Below, one piece after another: positions 49,196-61,100 of a stretch of DNA of 64,000 bases (position 1 is its first letter; every line of letters starts with the position of its first letter). The position numbers were made by a program, and so were the translations under genes. The stretch is from contig CM043875.1 in NCBI GenBank assembly GCA_023846275.1, positions 40,764,633-40,828,632 on the forward strand, given 5' to 3'. Under the pieces are notes generated by a model. It was given only the letters and a program-made list of their open reading frames with translations. It ran no database searches and was not told the DNA's origin. The DNA comes from Vanilla planifolia (lineage: Eukaryota; Streptophyta; Magnoliopsida; Asparagales; Orchidaceae).

Positions 49196-52100
49196 ATGGA
49201 TTCCCTGACGCCGTCTAGTTTACTTCACCTCGTTATCTTCTTCTTTGCGGCTTCATGGTACCCCGTTAAGAGCGAGTATATTGCTTACAACACTACCGCT
49301 GGGATCGTTCCCGGGAAGATCAATGTCCATCTCGTTCCCCACAGTCATGACGACGTCGGTTGGCTGAAGACCGTGGATCAGTATTACGTTGGATCTAACA
49401 ACTCTATCCAGGTCTCTCTCTCACTCACTCACTTATTCACTTACTCACTCACTCACTCACTCACTCACTTATTCACTTACTCACTCACTCACTCTCTATT
49501 TGTCTTGCATTTCATCGGATTTTGGTTTTCTCCTATGGAAAGTGCAAATTTCGTTGCAGGGAGCGTGCGTGCGGAACGTGTTGGATTCGGTAGTCTCTGC
49601 TCTTTTGGAAGACAAGAACAGGAAGTTCTTCTATGTCGAGCAGGTCGGAGTTGCTTGGTTTCATGGTTTCCTGTTGAAATTTTCCTTTTTTTTTTTTTGG
49701 GGCGACTTGTGATGGATTGGGTTGTAGAAGTGTGGGACTAAACATTGCTATGTTACCGATGCTCCCAGGCGTTCTTTCAGCGTTGGTGGAGGCAGCAAAG
49801 TAACGCCATAAAGAAAATTGTGAAGAGGCTGATTAGTTCCGGGCAACTAGAGTTAATGTATCATCAGCTTCTTCTGTTATTAACTTTTTAGCAAATAATA
49901 TTGCAATAAATAGAATTTTATTATAATGTTTCCATACATCTTTTTGGCTTCTGGTTAGATCTTTTTTTTGATTTGCTTCAGACTGTGATTTTAGAAATGG
50001 AGGCATGTGTATGCATGACGAGGCAGCTGCACATTATATTGACATGATTGACCAGACGACTCTTGGTCACCTTTTCATTAAGCAGGAGTTCGGCCTGATC
50101 CCGAGAATTGGCTGGCAGATTGACCCATTTGGACATTCAGCTGTACAGGCTTACTTGCTCTCTGCACAGGTATAGGAATATCCAGAAAAAGGATTTCCCA
50201 TTTAATTTATAAAAATAGTTTTCAGGCATAATTGCAACTTGCAGGACAGAGTGCTTCCTTGTTGCTTGCCCTGTGACCCCTATTTCTCAATTTCTTGAAT
50301 GCCTCGGTGTGAAATTCGTTATTTATCTTGCTTGCCAATTGGATATTTCCTATATATCATCTTAAGTAAAACTCTTCAAGATATTATATCTGAAAAAGGC
50401 ATCTTTCTAATTTTTGCATGCTTCCCTCCCTTACAATCATCCAATTCAGTGGGCCTTTTGATACAATCAAATAGATTGCCACAAGGGCGCCATAATCAAT
50501 ATAATGTAGTCATCACCATTTGAATTATCCAACATTCAAGTCCTCATTAGAGTATGTAGTAGCACAAGGTTGATTTCGATAAGTTTACTATATTCAAACT
50601 AGTATTAAAATCTTCTTGTGGAGTATTGCACCTAGTTTTGAAAACTTTTTATTAGGGATGCTCCATTGTGGTGAATCTGTATTCATGATTTGATTTACTA
50701 TTGTTTACCAAACAAGTTGTTTCATGTTTCTGTTTAGCAATTCCATTTGATCTTATTCCAGTTTTATAAATGCACGTTTCACTTTTACATGTCTTCCATT
50801 GCGTTAGCAGTGCCTGCACAACAGTCATTTCGTGTGGAACAAATACTCTTATAATTTTCTTTGTGGGTTCTTAAGAGATTTGAGAGTAGAAAAACTTCTG
50901 CACTACAATCTATGTTCTTATTGCTTGAGTTAGTTTGAATTTTTTTTTTCTTGTTTTCATTTAATTCTTGATCAGTTCTTTGATCTACTAGTCCTTTGTT
51001 TGATTCCTTTGGTTTTAAACTTAAACTTTTGATTTTTGATGTTAGTGTTGAAACATTCTTATTTTTGTCTCTTTTTTAGCTATGTTTTATGTGGCAGTCA
51101 CCACTCATGTGCTGTTTCTATTTGCATGATTTGTAAGGCTAGTATTATGGGGATGATATCTCCAATCTTTGTAGCCAATATTCTTTCTTAATGCTTCCTT
51201 ATGTGTACTTTTTTGTCTCTTTATTTCTTCTTATATTATTTCTACCCATATTGTTATTTACATCAATTACCATGACCAAAGAATTTTGCATTTTGATTAG
51301 TTATTCTTGTTTGATCACATTGATGAACTTCATCAAGGAAAGCAGTGCAGTTTCTAGCAGTTTGTTTTTGGACAAGGAACTCAACCTTGAACTTAATCTG
51401 GTCTTGAGATCACTTTATCTCATATTTGTCTAGAATATTTGGTAGAAAAGCTTTAGGCATCTCAAGACTTATCATGCAAAATATTCAAAAGTAGATAAAT
51501 TATGATGTTCCAAGATGTATAAAAGAAATCTTTAGAAGAACTTAATTAAGTTCTATAATATAAGGGCATTAAGAAGGGATCAAGGACACTTCAATGACCA
51601 TTTTAGGACTTTAGGATACTTATGAGGATCATTTTCTATACCATGAAGAGGATGATAGAATATACAAAAGCCATGAGGTAGTTTTAGAGCTTAACCCGAG
51701 ATGACTCACTACCTCAAACAGAAATTAAGTTGTGCAACAAGCCTTGAGAATGCTCTGGAGAAGCTTTTACATTTTGGAAGCCTCAAGTGATCACCTTGTA
51801 GCAGAGAACTTTTAAAGAGCCATAAGCTCGAGGATATGCATAGTGCAATTGTTGGAGACATTGGCATATCTCTAGATTTGGAGATTTGGAATCCCTATGG
51901 TTATGAGATTTCTTATTTTCTAGGCAACTAAGTACTTCTTCTAGTTATTTTAGATATTATTTTTTATGTATATTTAGTAGTGTTTAGAAGATATAAATTA
52001 AAATTGAAGTAAAGAAGATTATTTTTTGTGATATTGTTTTTGATGGCATAGAGTTCTAAAATCTTAGTTGTAGAGGATTGGTACTTACATACTTTTTTTT

Positions 52101-55100
52101 CTCTTTCTCTCCATCTTTTTGATAATATTCTTTGACCATATGTGTGCTCCATTGTTATCTACATGACCCTGTCAAGATCTACAAATATCCTAGACATCCA
52201 TCTCACTTGATGCTAGGAAGTGTCAAGAGATAGGGATGGATCATGTTGTATCAAAGCAATTTTCTTGATCGTACATGATTGAAAATGAGGATTATAGCCA
52301 AATTGAATCTATCACACATAAAAGAGAGTCTAATTGATTGTTAGAGCAGTTAATGACACAATTGGCTTTCATAAAGATTGTGATGAAGCCAAAACCTGCA
52401 CCCATCTTTATTTTTCCATGCTCGAGGTGTTAAGCAATGAGCTTGATTCAACTTGGAATGACCACTTGAACACACTTAGAGGATGAAGATGAAGATGAAT
52501 ATGAGTATGCTACGGACAACATTTAGTTAGACACCCTTGCAATTTGAAGGATGATAAAAGCCTTTCAAAGTTCAAGCCAAGTTAAACATGCTAACATATG
52601 ATGGAGAGGTCAATTGTTATGTCCTATATTTGGAAGGCTATACACCCCAACAACTTGGTATGATGATAATCCACAAGATGTAAGTTAGGCGTCATGGTCA
52701 AGTGGTCTAGCATTATATTATAAAATAGAATAAATCACTTGTATTAAAATAAAGATTGACAACATAAGCAAAACTAATTTTATTCATTTCAAAAGAAAGG
52801 TGTATATTATCATACTAAAATTTGAAATATTGATATTTGCAATAACAAAATGATAATTATAATCCAAGTCTAACTAATAGTAAGATGATAAATTAAAATA
52901 ATAAGACAATTTTTAAATATTACCCAAAAGATAGTTTATTTTTTGTGCTTTTGTGATGATGATCCTTTAATCAAGTAGGGTGGATTTGTAAAATAATATA
53001 TAGAATTACATTTGACTTTGCAAAACAAGTGAAAGCCCTGACAAAGCATGAGCAACAAGGATTGAGGCATAAATGTAGAAGAAAATAGCTAATGCATGGA
53101 GTATATAATAATAATTCTTACTTCATCATAGGCTCATATTATGCAATATGTAAATGAATTGAAATAAGAAAAATATGTAATGTCTAACATGCATGATGTC
53201 AATGAACAACAATAAAAAGGTGTACGTGAAGTAATCCAATACTAATAGTACAATAAACTTAATTTCAACAATAGAATTATACTTAGTTCCAATAACAAAA
53301 TTGTCTACACAAGTAGCATATATTGATATCATTAATAATTAAATGTTAACTTGTTAAACTACTCAAATAAGCTACAAGTATACTAATAATATTCATTAGA
53401 ATGAGCATGCATCAATAACTCAATATATCGATTTGTAAAATAATATATAGAATTACATTTGACTTTGCAAAACAAGTGAAAGCCCTGACAAAGCATGAGC
53501 AACAAGGATTGAGGCATAAATGTAGAAGAAAATAGCTAATGCATGGAGTATATAATAATAATTCTTACTTCATCATAGGCTCATATTATGCAATATGTAA
53601 ATGAATTGAAATAAGAAAAATATGTAATGTCTAACATGCATGATGTCAATGAACAACAATAAAAAGGTGTACGTGAAGTAATCCAATACTAATAGTACAA
53701 TAAACTTAATTTCAACAATAGAATTATACTTAGTTCCAATAACAAAATTGTCTACACAAGTAGCATATATTGATATCATTAATAATTAAATGTTAACTTG
53801 TTAAACTACTCAAATAAGCTACAAGTATACTAATAATATTCATTAGAATGAGCATGCATCAATAACTCAATATATCTACACAATACATATACATATATAT
53901 GTAATTATGCACTTCATTATCTACTTATTATATATCGCATATAATATAATCATTTTTTCAATATATTATAGTCAGGTGAAATAGAATGATGTAAAACATA
54001 AAGAACGCTATCACCAATTCGAAACAGAAGAGCCATCATTCTAGGGTCTCATTGACTCAACTAGCTAATCATATAACAAAAGGATATCACCAACTATTAT
54101 ATTTAGTATATAATTATGCTCATATACGATTAATGACAAAGCTATTAATAATGATATAACATTACTATGTGACATGCATTTAACGTGAATTATCAAAGTT
54201 AAAAATGAGTAATCATCTTTAACATTATAAATATGTTAATTAGCCTCATATGAACATAATGAACATACAAATAACCAATATATTATAATATATAATTTGT
54301 TGTCCTATAGGGCATGCAATAATTTCAATAAATAAGCTAACTACAAGTTTATCTATCTCATTCTATTGTAATATGTTTAAGATAAATGATAATAGAATAA
54401 AGTATAACATGAAGTTTAATATATAATAAGTATGAATACAATATAGAATTTTATTTAGCTAAATTAATAAATTAAATTAAGCGCTTAACAATGAAGGGTA
54501 TGCTTATCCTTTAATAGGAAAGAGTTACCTACCTCAAAATATGCGAGTTAGACTATCTTCTCTTAGATACGCAATGTCATTCCAACTAGGGTTAATTCGT
54601 GCTACCTAAACGTAATATTTAAACCAAACATAAATTCTATACCAAAAAATTACATGAACTTTAATAAACTAATTTAAGTTTTTTAATAAGTGTGATTCAT
54701 TTAAATGATGATAATCTAAACAACTAAAGCGATAATAAAATGTGATTATAAATATTGAATTAATATAATATTAATTAATAATAAAGAAAATAACACTTGT
54801 GATAGGTTGAAGAAAGGGAAGGAAAGGAGAAAGAGGATGAGGAATTAAAGCAAGAAGGTGAAGGAAAAAACATAAAGGAAGTACTCATGACAATATTATT
54901 GGTGGCAACTATCAACAAGGAGGAACTAGCGAACAATGGCTCTTGGTAGGAAACTCTTTGTTTGCAATAGTGACGGGCTATAGAATAGGATAATGGCTTT
55001 TGAAGCTTGGTGGCATTGCAATGGCCTCAGTGGCGGTGAAACCTAGTAGTTGTTGCACTGAGTGAAGGAGAAGAGAGATTGAGATGTCCATAGAGGGAGC

Positions 55101-58100
55101 CACAAGAGCGAGAGTTGTTTGCGTGATGGATTTAAGGGGCAATTAAGGTCACCGTTGTGGGGGAAATAACGATTATTGGGGTTTAGTTAAATTTGGCTTA
55201 GTTCGAAAATTTTTTGGTCCATTAACAATGTTAATCTATCATTTTTAATAGAACTTGTCATGCAAATTTAAAACAAGTGTGGACACTTAATAAGAATTTT
55301 GCCCTCGAGCTCCTAAGTGCCTCAATTATATGACTCTTCCAAAGCACCTTCATGAAAGAAATGTAATATCGATGTGGCTTATGAACTTGATGATTAATAA
55401 TGTGCTCCAACTCATCTGAATAACTTAGATTACCTCAAATTGCTAATGGATTATGTGGAGTAATGTGAGATTTGTCATGAATATATCATTGTAGATATGA
55501 GAGAAAATATCATGTACTTAGGAAATGTTGGGTGGAAAGGCTAAGAGATAAATAACATTGTCAACCATTTTAATCACCTTAAATAGTCCAATAAAACGTG
55601 ACCCAAGTTTTTTGTTTTTCCAATTCTAACTATTTCTCTCATGGGTGACACATTTAGAAACATGTGCTTGCTAACTAGAAAATCAATTTTTCCATCCTTT
55701 GGTTCAAAGTATCTCTTTTGCCTCTTATGGATTGGTTGAAGATGCTCTTGAATCAAGTTAATCTTCTCTATAGCTTTGTCCAACAAGCCTGTTCCAAATA
55801 GTCTTCTCTTGTCCACACCTCAAACCAACATAAAAGGAATCTACAACTCTAACCATACAACTCCTCACAAGGTTCCATGTTGGTGTTACTTTGAAAACCA
55901 TTGTTATAAGAAAATTCAACAATAAGGGAATATCTCTTCTAGTTTCTAGCAAAATTAAGTGCACAAACAAGCAACAAGTCTTCTAGAATATTAATAATGT
56001 GCCTTGACTAGCCGTTAATTGAGGATAGAATGCAATGTTGAAGACTCATGCACTTGCTTCTAAAGCTTAGAAGTAAATCTTTTTTTTTATCATACAAGAT
56101 AAAAATATGAATTCCATAAAGATTAATGATATTGTCCATGTAGACCTATGCTAATCTGTCAACTAAAAATTTCTGCTTGATTGGCTAGAAATGAGTTATT
56201 TTTGTGATCGTATCCACTACTAATCAAATGTCATCATTACTATGATAAACCTTGGTAAACGAACAACAAAACTTATGAGAATTTCATCCCATTTTCACTT
56301 TAACATAAGGGGGATTGCAACAAATCACTAAGCCTCTGTTGCTATTCTTTGACCATCTGACATGTCAAGCAATTTGCACCAATTTCAGTCATGCCCTTCT
56401 TCATACCAGTTTACCAAAATAGCTCTTTGAGATCCTAGTACATCTGGGTGAATAGATGAGACTATATAGTAAGTCTCTAGAAGCAACTTGTATCAAAGTG
56501 TTGCATGATTTGAAACATAAAATCAGTTTCCAAATCTCGAGATACCAGCCACATTTATTCAAAACTTTAAACTTGATTCAGGATGAACATGATCTTTAAT
56601 TTGCATCATCTATGGATCCTTAATTTGGTTGCATGAATTAGGTTTTGGATAGTGGGCTATAAAGTCAATGAAGCCAAAGCAGCACCATGTCCCAATTAGT
56701 ACAATCTCAGGTTGTAGTCACTCCATCACAAGTAATAGCTATTGTTCTTGTGTGATTGACTTCGTTGCTTTTGTTGAGGATTACCAACTTAAAGCATGTG
56801 GTACAACTTTTTCTTTCTTATTGTGTTATGGAATCCATAATTTAATACTTTGTCAACTCAAAAGCCATCGTGTTGACCGTAAGTTTAGCTCTTTTTAGGT
56901 GAAAGTATATTATAGGTTTTTATGATAGTAAAGATCTTACAACGAAGTTCATTGTGATAGTGCTTTCAAATCTTGAGAGCAAAAATGATAGTTATAAGCT
57001 TGAGATTATGAGTTGGATAATTTTTTTCATACACTTTAAGCTACTGAGAGGTATAAGCCAAAACTTTATCATGGGTCATAAGAACACAAGCTAAGCCTTA
57101 AAATGAAACATCACTAAAAATATGAAATCCATCAATATCTAAAGAGATGATAAGGATAAGAGTTGATATTAAATATTGCTTGAACTTTTGAAAACTATGC
57201 TTACAAGCATTAGTTCATTAGAATTTCATAATATTTTTAGTGAGATGAGATAATGGTTCAACAATTGAGAAAATCCCTCCGCAAAGCATCAATAGTGCCT
57301 TACTAAACTAAGGAAGTTGCGAATCTTTATAGCATTGCTTGGTCTTGACTTTAGTAGGTTTAACAAATATGCTAGCATCACTAATGATGAGGCTAAGAAA
57401 ATTCATCTCTCAATCAAACCTCATAATTGTAGAATTTGGTACAAAACTTATTTTGCTTGAAAGTATACAACACAATTCTTAAATGCTAAGAATGATCTAG
57501 ATTATCAAATCCATAATAACAATTAAAACATTAGTCAACTTGAAAGGCATGACATATAGTACCTATATTAGGTCTTAAAGGCATTCTTTGTCGCTTGTAT
57601 CTTTAATTGATGGTAGCCAAGATGGAGTTCAATCTTAGAAAATACAAAAGCACTCTACTATTTGACCAAACAAGTCATTAATTTTGAGAAGATGGTTTTT
57701 GTTTTTTTTTTCTATTACTTTATTCAGCTCTCTTAAATCAATGAATAATTTTATATTATAATATCTTTTTATTACAAACAAAACTAAAACTCTTTAAGGT
57801 GAGACACTGAGTTTAATGAAACCTTTTTTAAGTAATTGTTATAGTTGAATCTTAAGCTTGTGAAGTTTTATGGTGGCCATCTAAACATGTTTGATATTGG
57901 AGCACTCCCATTGATAAAGTCAAGAGTAAACTTAATGTCTCAATTCTATGGCATCCCAATCAATTATCTTTAAATACATTTGGATTTTTCTATACATTAG
58001 GAACATTATCTATCAGTGGTAGGTTGTTCTATATCTCTCATGTGAACAAAGTATCCAATACATCCATGAGCTAACATCCTTTGGGTCTCAGTCACAAAAA

Positions 58101-61100
58101 TAATATATCATGTTACTCCTTAGCACCTCATAAAACTAAATGGTGCTTTATTAGGCATACAAGAGTGAATTTTCTTCCCATGATAAATCAATAGATGTAT
58201 AATACATTGATAATCAATCTGTTCCCTATAAAATTTCAAATTTTGATAATAAATATGATGTGACATTAGTATGCATGTGTGAATCTGCTATTAAGATATT
58301 GCAATCTAAAATGTGTTGGATCACTAACGTGCATGACCTTGATGCATAATGGTGGGTAATGAATATGATAACTATGTAATTGGAAGTGATGGAATTTTTG
58401 CAAACGCATCATATTTGAAAGAATTTGATGCCCCATAATCAAACAATGCCCTTGTTGGCTGCTTAAAAATAATGATGTTACCTGACATCTGAAGCCTCTC
58501 TAGCTTCCTATTGAATCATAATGAAAACAAAGGGAGTGATGGGCTACTTAGTTTGTTGTTGAGCTAATCCAAATGTCTGCTGATGTTATAGGCTAATTAT
58601 GAGTCTCCACTGATATGAGTGATGTTGATACTATTGTTAATAGTGTTAGGAATACTAGTCTTATATGCCTCTACTACCATCTAATATAATTGACTATCCT
58701 CACATTGTCTCTTCTAACAAAAGCTCTGTTGTTATTAACTAAAAGTCTCCCCACTTGTGCTATGGTGGTGACCTTGTTTCCTTTTAGGACCATATCTCAT
58801 GATAAGAAAATCATAACCCAACTCAATCTCAAAGGCAATGAATGCAAATTTCACAATGAGATTAACAAGAATAGTCTTTATTTTGACCTTACAACTAATA
58901 GAATTACTTATTTTTTGACTTACATCCACTTCTATAGGCATGCACGACCTTATGCTTTTCAACATCTTCAACTCATAACTCTTAAGTATGAGCTTTGCAA
59001 GAATAGCACCATCCATAACATCACCATACATGCTATTGCTATTAGAAGATAAGGCCTTTTGGATATCTACTTGCAAATATGTTTAAACAGAAAACCATTG
59101 AATCTTTGTCTTGAGCCACATGAGGAAGAAACTTAATAATCTTTGCAAATTTAAGTCTTGTACTGACAAATTGTTGAAGATCCTTGTTCCATTCTTATCA
59201 TTGTTTTCCTCTTAGGTAGAGGAAAGTAATGCTACAAGGAGAACTATTAGAAGGTTCCCAAGGTGTAGCATCACCTTTGTGGTTATTCATCGTGAGTAGC
59301 ATCACCCTTGTGGAGACAGAGAATCAAGCATATCTTAGCATTGCCAATTAGTTTCCTTGAATCCAAGTCTTAAAATTTATAATGATTTTTTAGAAGTTTA
59401 GTGATATAGTTTTGTCTTGTGTGAGTTTATTGATAGATAACAAATTGCAATCTAAGCTAGGAACCAAAAACATAGAGTTAAGAACTAAGTCATTTGAAAT
59501 AAAAATAGAGCTTATTCTAGTCATTAAGATGGGGATCTACCGACAATACAAATGGTAAAATTTTCATAGCAAGGATTGTGATTTTTCAAAATAATAGTAT
59601 CATTAGTTATATGATCAAATACTTTTTAAATCTGTAATCCATGTATTCATTTTATTGGTTTTAGTACTTAATGTACTTAGAAAATTACCTTTTTGTGCCC
59701 ATGGTCTAATACTAATTACTATGTCAAGACCATGTAAGATTTTTGGTGTTCTTTACTATATGTTGGTGGCTCTTAAGAAAGTTTTTGTGTTGAAGAGACT
59801 ATCTTGTCACAATTAGAGGTGATTCCAAATATTGTAAAGCATAAAGTCTCTCTATTGTTGTCTTGTATTTTGTAGATGTTTCCTGCATTTTCTTTATGTG
59901 GGGAGACAGGAGTGATATACTTTCCAAAGAGAAGATGTTTCTCAGATGGGGGTGATGACTGTGATGTTTTGTTAAGAACATGATTAATGGCCTCGGGATA
60001 ATGAGATATGAAGGTGTACTTCTGAAAATCCATAAAATAACTCTCTTAGTTCTGACAATTAAGAGAGAAACATTGATGAGTATTTTCAAAACTTTTATTT
60101 ATGTTCCCTTGTTTAGTGGACCAAATTTCACAAATCAAGTGCATAAAAGTCTAGAATCCACATTCACACGGAGCCATAAGCAACATCAAAGCAAGACTTG
60201 ATGGTGTTGTAGTTGGAGTGGATGCAACACTTTCTTTAGTTGTCGAAGGACGAGAGGTGCTTATTTATTGAAGTAGTTGCAATCAAGTTGAAAGGGTCGA
60301 TTCAATTCTCTACAAGGGACAACTTGAGAGTTTGAGAAATAAGATTGGATCAATTTGATGCAATTTGTAGAAGAGGCTCACATTTTGAAACTAATTGGGC
60401 ATTTCGATGTGACGAAGATGTGTATTGGACCTAATGAAGAAACATGTTGAGAGATTTGCCCGAGGTCACATGCTTGGCAGCATGATGAAACTATCTAGCG
60501 CAAAGCAATGGGTATACATGTTTTAGTACCTGATAAACCATGAGAGAGTATACCCATGGATTTCCTACTAGAATTGTTGATGACAACACGTGGTTATAAT
60601 TATCTATTTGTAGTTGTTGATGGGTTCTGAAAAGTGGTAAAATTCATATTATGTAAGTAGGATATTAAGAGTGAAGAGGTTGCTTGACTGTTCTTTTAAA
60701 AACCATGGGTACATTGTAAATTGTTGGGAATTATTAGCTTGATCAAGACACTCATTTTCTGTGTGAATGTTGGTATATGCTATGTTTGATGATAAATATG
60801 AACCTAAAGAGGAGTATGGCCCTTCACCTTTATATAAAGGTTAGACAAAGGTCATGAATCAAGTGATCATCCATAAATTAAGAGGGTATAACTCACACCA
60901 TCCAAAGATATGTGATAAGAGTTTGCCGTACACCAAGCTTGCCTAAAACCAAGAGTAATGTACTTCGATAAGACAAATCCATTTGGAACTATAGGCTATC
61001 TTTTGTAGAGTTGCTTGGACTTGGAGTTTCAAGAAATTACAACTTGAGGGATTGAAGGAGTAGAGTAGTGGAAGGCTTAGAAGATCATTAAAGGTACATG

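Noticed and set aside
52688-52715. tRNA A-box-like TGGTCAAGTGGTCTAGC
   Set aside because: No acceptor stem partner, anticodon arm or GGTTCGAATCC-type T-loop follows within tRNA distance.
53126-53779. Two identical 68-codon minus-strand frames as a possible duplicated small gene
   Set aside because: The frames have no family motif, promoter or composition shift; they are by-products of the 447-bp tandem duplication.
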